Shown here: piece after piece, positions 1 through 7,583 of the stretch | Position numbering within the stretch: the first letter of the stretch is position 1 | Layout of the letters: every line of letters begins with the position of its first letter | IMG/VR virus record: IMGVR_UViG_3300013285_000044 | Coordinates: 1 to 34,081 of that record | Direction: 5' to 3' (one strand) | DNA length: 34,081 nt | Source of the DNA: a virus | Program-made: the position numbers and the translations under genes | The notes under the pieces: model-generated | Seen by the model: only the letters and a program-made list of their open reading frames with translations | Database searches by the model: none | Told to the model about the DNA's origin: nothing

Positions 1-1745
1 CCAGATATACCAGATGTGCCACTAAAACCAGAAATACCAGAACCACTATATCCAGAAATACCAGATGCGCCACTGTAGCCAGATTTACCGCTAAAGCCTG
101 AGAAGCCTGAGAATCCGCTTATGCCGTTTACAACAGCCAAAATTACTGGCAGGTTGTTTGCAAAATTAGTGGTTCCTGTTCCGCCAGAAGCGGCCAAAGT
201 TACAGGATATGTCCAGTAGCTTGTTGATGTTCCAGCGTTTGTGTTGGTTGGTGTTCCAGAGATAATCCAAGTTTGGTAGTTAGAACTGGTTGTTGCGTCT
301 TGAATAATAAATTCTTCAGTTTGATTTAACAGTGCTAAAAATACATCAACGTCTACTGAGTTGCTGGTTAAGTGAGAAACACTAACGCTTGTTGCGCTGG
401 CTTGTGTTGCATTGTTCCAAAGTACAAAGCCATCGCCAGGGTAGCCTGTAGTTGCTCCCGTGTTGGTTTTGTATTGGAAATAGGTTGATGAGTTTCCGGG
501 TGTTCCAGAGAATCCACTGTAGCCAGAGATACCAGAGTAACCAGAGATACCAGAAAAACTACTATATCCGGAGATACCAGAGTAGCCAGAGATACCAGAT
601 GCGCCACTGTAGCCAGATATACCAGATGCACCACTGTAGCCAGATATACCAGATCCACTGTAGCCAGATATACCAGATCCACTGTAGCCAGATATACCAG
701 ATGTGCCACTGTAGCCAGAGATACCAGATGCGCCACTGTAGCCAGAGATACCAGATGCGCCACTATAGCCAGAGATACCAGATGCACCACTATAGCCAGA
801 GATGCCAGATGCACCACTATAGCCAGAGATGCCAGATGCACCACTATAGCCAGAGATACCAGATCCACTATAGCCAGAGATACCAGATCCACTGTAGCCA
901 GATATACCAGATCCACTGTAGCCAGATATACCAGATCCACTGTAGCCAGATATACCAGATGTGCCACTGTAGCCAGAGATACCAGATGTACCACTGTAGC
1001 CAGATATACCAGAACCACTATAGCCAGAGATACCAGATCCACTATAGCCAGAGATACCAGAACCACTATAGCCAGAAATACCAGATGTGCCACTGTAGCC
1101 AGATATACCAGATCCACTGTAGCCAGATATACCAGATGTGCCACTGTAGCCAGATATACCAGATGTGCCACTGTAGCCAGATATACCAGATGTGCCACTG
1201 TAGCCAGATATACCAGATGTGCCACTAAAACCAGAAATACCAGAACCACTATATCCAGAAATACCAGAACCACTGTAGCCAGATATACCGGAACCACTGT
1301 AGCCAGATATACCGGAACCACTGTAGCCAGAATATCCAGATACGCCAGAATATCCAGATAATCCAAAGCCACTATAACCGGATATACCGGATCCGCTAAA
1401 ACCAGAACGACCGGAGTAACCAGACCAACCAGAAATGCCAGACCAACCAGAAATGCCAGACCAACCAGAAATGCCAGACCAACCGGAGTAACCAGACAGT
1501 CCAGAATATCCAGACGAACCAGAGACAGGACCAACAACTTCTGTTGTTCCGTCGCTGTAGTAAATTGTTAAATAACCCGTTGTTGGATTATAAATAATAT
1601 TGGTGATTAATTTGCCAGGCGAGGCAGCGTTAGCGATCTGGGAGACAGACGCTTGTTTTGTTACACCACGTTGTACAACTACCGTTTGCTCATCACCTGT
1701 TAGGGTTGTAGCAACCGGTAGTCTAGTTATCGGCTGATCTGACAT
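1..1745 (-). CDS. Collagen-like tail fibre protein (3' end outside window)
   Basis: The open minus-strand frame starts at the ATG at 1745 and has no stop to the window edge, giving at least 581 residues. It opens with a short N-terminal domain (MSDQPITRLPVATTLTGDEQ) ending in SDGTTEVVGPVSG. A collagen-like tract of roughly one hundred Gly-X-Ser triplets follows (GIS, GYS, GAS, GTS, GWS). Near 120-525 a non-repetitive domain rich in Thr, Ser and Asn interrupts it, and the triplets then resume as GFSGFSGFSGKSGYSG up to the edge. Collagen-like stretches form trimeric rods in phage fibres, so a tail fibre or appendage is the best reading. It is the last gene of the unit that begins at the motif at 3389-3401. 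The receptor-binding end is not in the window. The two long frames over the same bases are by-products of the repeat. Confidence 0.85.
   Translation of the reverse strand, partial: MSDQPITRLPVATTLTGDEQTVVVQRGVTKQASVSQIANAASPGKLITNIIYNPTTGYLTIYYSDGTTEVVGPVSGSSGYSGLSGYSGWSGISGWSGISGWSGISGWSGYSGRSGFSGSGISGYSGFGLSGYSGVSGYSGYSGSGISGYSGSGISGYSGSGISGYSGSGISGFSGTSGISGYSGTSGISGYSGTSGISGYSGTSGISGYSGSGISGYSGTSGISGYSGSGISGYSGSGISGYSGSGISGYSGTSGISGYSGTSGISGYSGSGISGYSGSGISGYSGSGISGYSGSGISGYSGASGISGYSGASGISGYSGASGISGYSGASGISGYSGASGISGYSGTSGISGYSGSGISGYSGSGISGYSGASGISGYSGASGISGYSGISGYSSFSGISGYSGISGYSGFSGTPGNSSTYFQYKTNTGATTGYPGDGFVLWNNATQASATSVSVSHLTSNSVDVDVFLALLNQTEEFIIQDATTSSNYQTWIISGTPTNTNAGTSTSYWTYPVTLAASGGTGTTNFANNLPVILAVVNGISGFSGFSGFSGKSGYSGASGISGYSGSGISGFSGTSGIS
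530..1515 (-). repeat. Tandem array coding for Gly-X-Ser triplets
   Basis: This is a near-continuous 9/18/27-bp repeat of codons for Gly-Ile-Ser-Gly-Tyr-Ser-Gly-Ala-Ser and variants. Adjacent blocks are almost identical at the DNA level, for example around 720-860 and 1130-1220. Such tracts expand and contract by slippage or unequal recombination, so fibre length probably varies between relatives. The low-complexity stretch could also be mis-assembled in copy number. Confidence 0.85.
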
Positions 1746-1750
1746 TTATT

Positions 1751-2368
1751 TTATAAGGTGTAAGTAAAGCTACCGTGCAGTGTTGCTGTTCCAAATGTGG
1801 ACGTAGCGCTCACGTCAACAATACCAGTGATTGGATACACTGGGGTAGTTGCGTGAATTACTGTGGAATTGATCAATGAGAATGTTGCTAAAGCTCCGCC
1901 AACCTTAACTGTTGTTACATCGGTAAAGTTAGCACCAGTGATTACCAAAGCTGTGCCACCAGATTTGGGGCCGGTGCTTGGTGATATTGTGTAGATAAAC
2001 GGATTGAGCATCTGTGGGTTTGGTGCCACGTTGCTGGCTCTGTTAAGATCGCCCTGTGCTCCGCCCGCAGGAGGAACACCCTCAATGAAAAACGAATCTG
2101 CGCCTTGTGTAAAGCCACCATCTGTCATAATCTGATTTGGTGTAAGCGCAACAGAGACGTCTGGGCGCGGGAAGCGCAACGCAATGTTTTCAGTTTGACG
2201 CGCAGGCAAGCGCCATGGGTCGAACTGATCTAGGTCGTCCTTACATACCCGCATCCCTGGAAAATTAGGGTCGGGCATTAATTCGGTATAGCCAAACTTT
2301 CTATTACAGCGGTCACAGACCGCTATTGATAGAACAGAATTGCCTCGAGTGTCAAGGTAGACAGGCAT
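1751..2368 (-). CDS. Virion protein with N-terminal Cys cluster and C-terminal IPT/TIG domain
   Basis: The protein has 205 residues. The N-terminal part has a zinc-ribbon-like pattern, CDRCNRKFGYTEL followed by RVCKDD, and then a conserved-looking stretch DQFDPWRLPARQTENIALRF. The C-terminal 80 residues read as an Ig-like IPT/TIG fold: ISPSTGPKSGGTALVITGANF, then V-K-V-G-G, then a Thr-rich strand ending in GSFTYTL. TIG domains are common in phage surface and fibre-associated proteins. The gene lies between small structural genes and the collagen-like fibre, so a neck, tail or fibre-attachment role is likely. The exact role is not known. Confidence 0.7.
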   Translation of the reverse strand: MPVYLDTRGNSVLSIAVCDRCNRKFGYTELMPDPNFPGMRVCKDDLDQFDPWRLPARQTENIALRFPRPDVSVALTPNQIMTDGGFTQGADSFFIEGVPPAGGAQGDLNRASNVAPNPQMLNPFIYTISPSTGPKSGGTALVITGANFTDVTTVKVGGALATFSLINSTVIHATTPVYPITGIVDVSATSTFGTATLHGSFTYTL

Positions 2369-2377
2369 TTAGGCGCC

Positions 2378-2671
2378 TTAGCCTTGGTAGAATACTGTGC
2401 TTGCGGCTAGTCCGCCGGTAAAGGTTGCGTAAATACTTGTATAAAAACGAATACCAGTTCCGGGTACTAAAATATAAAATGAGTTTACGTTTGTGTTTCC
2501 AGGTACATCAACTTCACACAAAATTGTTCCGCTAGATCCACCGTCTTTAAACTGAATGGTTCCTGCTGTTGCACCACCAACTAAACTAAAACCAGCTAAA
2601 CGACTTGGGCCAGCGCAAATTAATCCCGATGCGTTTAAGTGCGTTGATTTAACATCTGTTATTAAAGACAT
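2378..2671 (-). CDS. Small structural protein, unknown role
   Basis: The protein has 97 residues, starting MSLITDVKSTHLNASG with a CTCCT Shine-Dalgarno complement just upstream on the plus strand (2678-2682). It is rich in Gly, Ser and Thr with alternating hydrophobic strands (TIQFKDGGSSGTILCEVDV), suggesting a small beta-sandwich. It sits inside the virion unit between the 190-residue protein and the TIG-domain protein. A tail or decoration component is inferred only from position. Confidence 0.6.
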   Translation of the reverse strand: MSLITDVKSTHLNASGLICAGPSRLAGFSLVGGATAGTIQFKDGGSSGTILCEVDVPGNTNVNSFYILVPGTGIRFYTSIYATFTGGLAASTVFYQG

Positions 2672-2687
2672 AAAATTCTCCTAAAGG

Positions 2688-2713
2688 TTAAAAGAGGCGG
2701 GACTAAGCCCGCC
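2688..2713 (-). terminator. Weak terminator or attenuator hairpin
   Basis: On the minus strand GGCGGG and CCCGCC pair around a 6-nt loop (2696-2713), followed by CTCTTTT. It lies between two same-strand genes. It could trim or reduce read-through, giving less of the fibre genes than of the upstream protein. Confidence 0.5.
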
Positions 2714-2720
2714 GTCTATA

Positions 2721-3293
2721 TTAGCTATTTGTGTAGCCAGAACCAATTGGAGTAATGGAACCGTCAAAATTACGTGCTGTGTAGGACACATCAAATGTGC
2801 CACCTAAAGAACCGCTTGACAATGTGGTTACAGAAGCTGCAGAGAATGTCAATGTAGCGTCAAGTGTACCGATGTTGTTAAGGATGGCTGCAACGGCTGC
2901 AGATGCTGTGAATACAATAGGAACAACGCCGCCAGTTGCTGTTGGGGTGATTGTGCCTAAAGTTGTAGTTGTCAAAGAGCCGTCAACTGGGCTAGTTTGG
3001 ACAATAGCTACAGTGATAACGCCGCCAACTAAGCCGCCAGCTGCAACAGTTTGAAAGAAGCGAACGTTGCTAATTTGTGAGCCGGCTGGTAACACAAATG
3101 GGGTTACTGTTGTGGAACCTACGTCAGCTGTTGTTAGGGTAGTTGCTGTACCCGTTGTAGTGGTAATTGGATTGGTGATGTAGCTTTGCTGTGTGCAAGC
3201 TACCGCGCCTGTGTTATCTGGAGCGATTGTGCCGTCATTTGATGGGTTGTTGCGTTTGAAAACCCGAACTGGGCCTGTAAATGTGCTTGACAT
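2721..3293 (-). CDS. Structural protein, Thr/Ala/Gly-rich, unknown role
   Basis: The protein has 190 residues, starting MSSTFTGPVRVFKRNN. It is extremely rich in Thr, Val, Ala and Gly, with no transmembrane segment strong enough to call, and resembles a beta-rich virion protein. It is the first gene after the TTTGCATAAGTAG motif at 3389-3401, with about a 95-nt leader, and the preceding transcription unit is closed by the terminator at 3422-3451. Capsid decoration or tail roles are both possible. Confidence 0.6.
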   Translation of the reverse strand: MSSTFTGPVRVFKRNNPSNDGTIAPDNTGAVACTQQSYITNPITTTTGTATTLTTADVGSTTVTPFVLPAGSQISNVRFFQTVAAGGLVGGVITVAIVQTSPVDGSLTTTTLGTITPTATGGVVPIVFTASAAVAAILNNIGTLDATLTFSAASVTTLSSGSLGGTFDVSYTARNFDGSITPIGSGYTNS

Positions 3294-3388
3294 TTTGGTG
3301 TTTCCTTATCTTAGTGGGTATCCCAAGCTGTCTCTAAGTCGTCTCACCGGGAAGCGTCGGTGGTCAGAGTGGGATTATCTTCCTAATA

Positions 3389-3401
3389 CTACTTATGCAA
3401 A
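3389..3401 (-). promoter_or_regulatory. TTTGCATAAGTAG motif, copy 1 (candidate phage promoter)
   Basis: This is an exact minus-strand copy of the 13-mer. It lies directly downstream (in minus-strand sense) of the capsid-unit terminator at 3422-3451 and upstream of the gene starting at 3293. A terminator followed at once by this motif is what a new transcription unit should look like. Confidence 0.65.
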
Positions 3402-3421
3402 ATTGAAAGAAAAAACGCCCT

Positions 3422-3451
3422 AAAAACAAAAAACCCCGCCGAAGCGGGGTT
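3422..3451 (-). terminator. Rho-independent terminator after the capsid gene
   Basis: On the minus strand an 8-bp stem AACCCCGC/GCGGGGTT (3432-3439 with 3444-3451) has a 4-nt loop and is followed by TTTTTTGTTTTT. It begins 27 nt after the stop of the gene at 3479-4396. It closes the unit that starts at 7335-7347. Confidence 0.92.
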
Positions 3452-3478
3452 CCAAAGTGCCTTTGTAAGGCTTTTTGA

Positions 3479-4396
3479 TTAAACGCCTTGAGTACCAAAG
3501 ACGTTACGTGCATCATGCCAGCCGGTCGCATAGCGCTCGGTAGCTTTGTAACGCATAGAATCAGTCTCGAAGTCGCCTTCCATGGATTTCTCCAATGGAC
3601 GACGGGATACGAGCATGAGACCATTTTCAGCATCAGTCTGAACAAACCAGGCTTTGCTTGAGGACAAACGTGTTACCACGTGTGTGCCTTTTGGCAACAT
3701 ACCTGTTGATTTGATAGGGTTCAAATCATTGTCAGCTGTACCAGAACGGAGAACCGATTTCAGAATTACTTCTGATTGGAACTCAAGTGCTGGAGGAACA
3801 ACTAACTGCTCAGCTTTCAGACGAATACGCTTACCGTTATTGTCGATAGCGCCACGGATTTGAATCAAAATCTGTTCAACAGAAGTTTGGCTCAATGAAG
3901 CAGCGGTTGACAATTTATTGCTGTATGTTTGACCATTGGCAATAGGGTGAGCTGTACTAATCAAAACTACGCCATCGCCACCAGTGTAACCGCTTGTGAA
4001 CGCAAAGTTCAACAAGTTAGCACACAAAGTTTCCTTAGTTTCAATCATAGACTGAGCCAAGTGTTTAGCGAAGGTAGAGCCGATACGGATGTGATCGCCG
4101 TCTTCCATCAAAACTTTGGTCAAAGCGTAAGCCAAGCCATAGATTTGGTAGATAAAACGGGTGATGTACAATGTACCACCTTGGTCATAGCTAACGGGAG
4201 TACCGTCAGGCATGGCAGGTGCAGCATTCATACCGAAGAGCATTACTTCTTCGTGATAATTACGTGGAATACCTTGGATCTGTTCTACAAATCCTTTCCA
4301 CTCGTCAGCGCGTTGTTCATAAACGCCATCAAAAACTTCGTTGATAATCGGTTCGACTACCGCACGAAAGTCTGTACTACGCATTGGAGTTGCCAT
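3479..4396 (-). CDS. Probable major capsid protein
   Basis: The protein has 305 residues, starting MATPMRSTDFRAVVEPI. The size, the phrasing (FVEQIQGIPRNYHEEVMLFG, FAFTSGYTGGDGVVLISTAHP, RIRLKAEQLVVPP, LVSRRPLEKSMEGDFETDSM) and the alternation of helices and strands fit HK97-fold capsid proteins related to the Mu gpT group. It follows a scaffold-like protein and a co-chaperonin in the same transcription unit, and a strong terminator lies just behind it, as expected for a very highly expressed gene. Assignment rests on sequence feel and context; the 220-residue neighbour is the alternative capsid or decoration candidate. Confidence 0.75.
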   Translation of the reverse strand: MATPMRSTDFRAVVEPIINEVFDGVYEQRADEWKGFVEQIQGIPRNYHEEVMLFGMNAAPAMPDGTPVSYDQGGTLYITRFIYQIYGLAYALTKVLMEDGDHIRIGSTFAKHLAQSMIETKETLCANLLNFAFTSGYTGGDGVVLISTAHPIANGQTYSNKLSTAASLSQTSVEQILIQIRGAIDNNGKRIRLKAEQLVVPPALEFQSEVILKSVLRSGTADNDLNPIKSTGMLPKGTHVVTRLSSSKAWFVQTDAENGLMLVSRRPLEKSMEGDFETDSMRYKATERYATGWHDARNVFGTQGV

Positions 4397-4420
4397 TGCT
4401 TGTTACCTTTCGTTAGTTAA

Positions 4421-5083
4421 TTAAACCGAAATCGCAGGAGCGACTGTTTGGCTGTTAGCGACTTTTACTTGCACGATTGTGTACGTGTCAGCCCAAGCAT
4501 TTGTTTGCCCTGTTGGCCAAGCAGTTTCACGACCCAAACCAACAACTTTAACTTGACCTTGCGCACCAGCGGAAACTGGTGATGCGGCCAAAGCTGCTTG
4601 GGAGAAGCCAGCGCCACCGTTACCGATGGATTGACCTACTGTTGGGTTATTGGTTGCGTCAAAGTCATACTCGCGGCCCATTACTGAAGTTGCTACTGAA
4701 CCATTACACTGAGCTTCGTAAACCAACTCAGGATCACTGAAGAGCCAGAAAATGATTTGTGTAGAAGCGTCAAGAGTTAGTTTAGAAGCCCATTTAGCTA
4801 CTGAACGACGACCTTGTGAATCGGTAAACTCAACACCATCAAATACACCATACATACGGCCAGTTGCGGCTAATGTAGGAGCAGGGATCAATTGACCCGA
4901 GGAGTTGATTGCTACTGGTTGATATTGATAAAAAGACTGACCAGTTGTGAGACCGTAAGGTGCATTGTAAGTATTATCGGTAGCAGCTTGAAAGCTGTTG
5001 GTACCCACAAACTGAGTTGCACGATCCAGACCACTTGGGTGGTAGGCAGGCTTCATACCAAAGGGAAGATATGTCGTAGACAT
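4421..5083 (-). CDS. Capsid-associated structural protein (decoration or second head protein)
   Basis: The protein has 220 residues, starting MSTTYLPFGMKPAYHPSG. It contains SGLDRATQF, RMYGVFDGVEFTDSQGRR and a long beta-rich C-terminal half ending VAPAISV. The FGMKPAYHPSG opening recurs in structural proteins placed next to capsid genes in uncultured aquatic phages. It lies immediately upstream of the probable major capsid gene in the same unit, so it is likely a capsid decoration or minor head protein. Confidence 0.55.
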   Translation of the reverse strand: MSTTYLPFGMKPAYHPSGLDRATQFVGTNSFQAATDNTYNAPYGLTTGQSFYQYQPVAINSSGQLIPAPTLAATGRMYGVFDGVEFTDSQGRRSVAKWASKLTLDASTQIIFWLFSDPELVYEAQCNGSVATSVMGREYDFDATNNPTVGQSIGNGGAGFSQAALAASPVSAGAQGQVKVVGLGRETAWPTGQTNAWADTYTIVQVKVANSQTVAPAISV

Positions 5084-5114
5084 GTATTATAGTTCCTTTG
5101 TTTTTTGAAGAATG

Positions 5115-5669
5115 TTAATCGAAGCGGATATTACTATTCGCTTTTGCGGTTTCTTTTTCCATTTCCAAAACTCCTCCTTCAAGAATTGAGCGTCCGCCCT
5201 TACCTTCTTGTGCAGTATTACGCACATTTGCGGTAATGTTGCGTTGATGATCTAGCGGATCCTCTAGGTGCATCATGCGCATCACTTCTTGATAGATTTC
5301 TTCTGGTAACTTGAAGAGAACCATCTCGTTACAGCTAACACAGCCTTCAAACTTGCCCGAGCTCATTTTGCCTAGTCCTTCAAAGCCTTTTCCTAATTCG
5401 GAGGCTTTAACTGGCTCATAACCCAATGCTACGCGTTTGTCGATACTGTCATAATTATTTGTGGTAGATAACCAGCACAAATGGAAGCCAGGGATTATCC
5501 CCGCTGGCAAGTCTGGCAATGCGCTATTTTGCCATTTATCTCTGAACGCCTCTGCACGTTCGCGCTTACTTTTGTTGTTTGGATCTTCTGCTGCGATCCG
5601 CTCTTTAGTTTCTTGGACTCGATCTGATAAACGATCTTCTAAGTCACGTTTAATTCTTGTATTTGCCAT
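5115..5669 (-). CDS. Virion-arm protein, unknown function
   Basis: The protein has 184 residues. The N-terminal third is charged and helical (MANTRIKRDLEDRLSDRVQE). The middle has a more ordered part, IIPGFHLCWLSTTNNYDSID and ALGYEPVKASELG, and a CVSC pair near residue 113. Its position between the scaffold-like protein and capsid genes suggests head assembly. I do not recognise a named family. Confidence 0.55.
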   Translation of the reverse strand: MANTRIKRDLEDRLSDRVQETKERIAAEDPNNKSKRERAEAFRDKWQNSALPDLPAGIIPGFHLCWLSTTNNYDSIDKRVALGYEPVKASELGKGFEGLGKMSSGKFEGCVSCNEMVLFKLPEEIYQEVMRMMHLEDPLDHQRNITANVRNTAQEGKGGRSILEGGVLEMEKETAKANSNIRFD

Positions 5670-5674
5670 GATAA

Positions 5675-6652
5675 TTAACCTTTATTTTCACGATCATACT
5701 GTGCATAAGCACGGATCATTTTGTTTCGTTTTTCTACATCGTCCCATGCACCAGCGTCTTTAATTGCACTTACCCGTTCACGGGATAGTGTGATGGTGCC
5801 AGCTTTTTGACTGGTGGTATTTGCAACCCTACTTGATGCTGTGGGGTTTGCCCGCCTATTACTTCCGCCTTTTGATACATAGCGGTGCGGTAAACGATTT
5901 GTTAAACGACTGTCTAACTCTTCCCAATACTCAGGATCTGCTGGATCCCAACCATCGGCTGCGAGTTCTTGGTCAACTACTTTGGCAATTCTACTATCTG
6001 TATCTCGGGCTTGCGGATCGTACCAAGAGTTTTTCTTTAACCAACGAGTAGCATTTTCTTGCACTTCATTGCTAATTGGGTTAGGAACATTTTGCTTTGG
6101 TGCTTTAGCTGCATCGAGCTGTTGTTTCTTGTAATGCTGAGCTTGATTGAGACGTTGTTTAGCATCTGTCAATTGCTCTAAATACTCTACTTGAGCTGCT
6201 GCATCGTTAGCTTGCGTTGCTTGCAACATCTTCATTTTTGCATACTCAACTCTTGTAGCTTCGTCTTCGATAGCTTTATCAAGTTGTGCAAATTGATACG
6301 ATGATGCTGTATTTTCTACTTTAGCAAGGCGTTCTGCTAGGTCTGCATTATGGCGCTCAAGCATTTTAATCTTGTTTTGCGCCGAAAAATCACGCTGTTT
6401 CTTTAACTCTTTTTTAAGTCTGCGTTCTTCTCTACGAGCTTCACGGATTGCTTCACGCTCATCATCTGAGACATCATCAGTTTCATCCGCATCTGCGTCA
6501 GCATCTTCTTCACGCTCTTCATCAGTGCGTTCATCGATATGCGTTTCTTGTTTTTCGACTTCATCAACGCTATCTGGTATTTCTACCTTGGCGAGGACAG
6601 AGCCATCTTCTTGTTCCTTAATTGGAACATCTTTCTTTTCATTTTCTGCCAT
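5675..6652 (-). CDS. Scaffold-like protein, acidic N-terminus and coiled coil
   Basis: The protein has 325 residues. The first 70 are strongly acidic (EREEDADADADETDDVSDDE). They are followed by a long charged coiled coil at about 70-190 (REARREERRLKKELKKQ through EYLEQLTDAKQRLNQAQ). The C-terminal domain contains NATRWLKKNSWYDPQARDTD and YWEELDSRL. Acidic, coiled-coil proteins placed between portal and capsid genes are typically scaffolding proteins that template the procapsid. Function is inferred from composition and gene order. Confidence 0.65.
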   Translation of the reverse strand: MAENEKKDVPIKEQEDGSVLAKVEIPDSVDEVEKQETHIDERTDEEREEDADADADETDDVSDDEREAIREARREERRLKKELKKQRDFSAQNKIKMLERHNADLAERLAKVENTASSYQFAQLDKAIEDEATRVEYAKMKMLQATQANDAAAQVEYLEQLTDAKQRLNQAQHYKKQQLDAAKAPKQNVPNPISNEVQENATRWLKKNSWYDPQARDTDSRIAKVVDQELAADGWDPADPEYWEELDSRLTNRLPHRYVSKGGSNRRANPTASSRVANTTSQKAGTITLSRERVSAIKDAGAWDDVEKRNKMIRAYAQYDRENKG

Positions 6653-6670
6653 TTTGTACTTTCTACAAAG

Positions 6671-7111
6671 TTAATCTACAAACGCTTTCATTTTTTGTGC
6701 TGCTTCAAATGACTTGATCTTAGAGATCACTTCACGCGCCTGTAGTGTAATAAACACCACTGGAGCGCCATCGTCTTCTGGTTGCACTACGAAACGATCA
6801 CCGCCGTACTTGATAGTACGAACTAAGTCACCAACATTACACCAAGCGCCTTCTGGCCATGGGGTGAGGTCATCTGGGCTTTTATACGCCAAGGGACCAA
6901 TGTTAATTACTTTAGCTACTGTCTCGTTAAAACGTAACGTTTGTCTGGTTTCATCGACTAGGATGATTCCGCCTTTACTTGTTGTCTTTTCCCTGCGCAA
7001 TTGCACAAGTACTCTGTCTCCAAGAATCTCTACGCCTGGGTCTACGTCTGGAAAGCATTCTTGTTCTGAACGTAAATCGGGCTCGTCTTTACTATTAAAA
7101 TCAATTGGCAT
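6671..7111 (-). CDS. GroES-like phage co-chaperonin
   Basis: The protein has 146 residues. Residues 30-75 match the GroES fold start: LGDRVLVQLRREKTTSKGG, then the mobile-loop hydrophobic run IILV, then TVAKVINIGP. Residues 93-109 supply the second half, VGDLVRTIKYGGDRFVV. Ordinary GroES is about 95 residues; the extra length is a 28-residue N-terminal extension and a C-terminal helix. The protein would cap the host GroEL ring and help fold phage proteins, as T4 gp31 does for capsid protein gp23. It is transcribed with the scaffold-like and capsid genes, which fits that role. Confidence 0.85.
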   Translation of the reverse strand: MPIDFNSKDEPDLRSEQECFPDVDPGVEILGDRVLVQLRREKTTSKGGIILVDETRQTLRFNETVAKVINIGPLAYKSPDDLTPWPEGAWCNVGDLVRTIKYGGDRFVVQPEDDGAPVVFITLQAREVISKIKSFEAAQKMKAFVD

Positions 7112-7141
7112 ACGCCAACTCTCCTTACACCTTACGGCGCT

Positions 7142-7330
7142 TTAGTTTTCATCATCCTCTGTTAGGAGGGCTTCTAGAATCGCCATGGCTTGTTTTAAGC
7201 CATCACGATTACCCAGTACTCTTTGATAAGAATCAAAGTTGTGGATATTTGAACCGGAAGCTAGAACTTCGGTTGTTTCTTTATCCGCTTCTTTCAAGCG
7301 GCTTATGTACTCAGAAAGTATGTCCTTCAT
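7142..7330 (-). CDS. Small protein at head of the capsid unit, unknown
   Basis: The protein has 62 residues, starting MKDILSEYISRLKEADKETT. The upstream in-frame start at 7369 is rejected because it would translate through the conserved TTTGCATAAGTAG motif. The ATG at 7330 is only 4 nt beyond that motif, so the message may be leaderless. The predicted protein is largely helical. It precedes the co-chaperonin gene; its function is unknown. Confidence 0.65.
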   Translation of the reverse strand: MKDILSEYISRLKEADKETTEVLASGSNIHNFDSYQRVLGNRDGLKQAMAILEALLTEDDEN

Positions 7331-7334
7331 ATTA

Positions 7335-7347
7335 CTACTTATGCAAA
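7335..7347 (-). promoter_or_regulatory. TTTGCATAAGTAG motif, copy 2 (candidate phage promoter)
   Basis: This is an exact minus-strand 13-mer ending 4 nt before the ATG at 7330. If its core acts as a -10 element, transcription would begin at about the start codon. It would drive the unit that runs through the co-chaperonin, scaffold-like and capsid genes to the terminator at 3422-3451. Confidence 0.65.
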
Positions 7348-7372
7348 GAGACGGAAAATTCCGCCCCAAAGA

Positions 7373-7582
7373 TTAATAAAAGTTACCGCCACCGATATCT
7401 TTAAGATTCTTTCCTGGACCAACTTTGCTTGCTTTAGCCATTTTGTTTTGGTTAAGAACTGCATTGTTAGCACGCTTAGAACCAGAAGATCCTGCGTCTA
7501 AGTTTTTGTTTTCTGGGCCACCGCCAGATGACAGTTTGCCAGTTTCTTGGTATGTTTGACGAAAGCCTTTTTGATCGGCCAT
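7373..7582 (-). CDS. Small Gly/Lys-rich protein after the portal, unknown
   Basis: The protein has 69 residues, starting MADQKGFRQTYQETGKLSSGGG. It is basic, low in hydrophobic residues and probably disordered (GSSGSKRANNAVLNQNKMAK). It starts next to the portal stop codon, so it is translationally coupled to the portal. It is probably a minor virion component; no family is recognised. Confidence 0.55.
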   Translation of the reverse strand: MADQKGFRQTYQETGKLSSGGGPENKNLDAGSSGSKRANNAVLNQNKMAKASKVGPGKNLKDIGGGNFY

Positions 7583-7583
7583 A

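Noticed and set aside
540-1330. Regular repeats that look CRISPR-like at first sight
   Set aside because: The period is a multiple of nine, there are no unique spacers of constant length, and the repeats are in frame with a collagen-like protein.
368-1537. Long frames on both strands over the fibre repeats (minus 368-1537 and plus 452-1228)
   Set aside because: They are by-products of the tandem repeat. Only the minus frame from 1745 gives sensible Gly-X-Ser triplets, an ordinary N-terminal domain and a non-repeat island.
3193-3423. Plus-strand frames inside the virion arm (for example 3193-3423, 3929-4420, 6714-7145, 11322-11852)
   Set aside because: They lie antisense to well-supported structural genes, lack ribosome-binding sites and give no recognisable protein.
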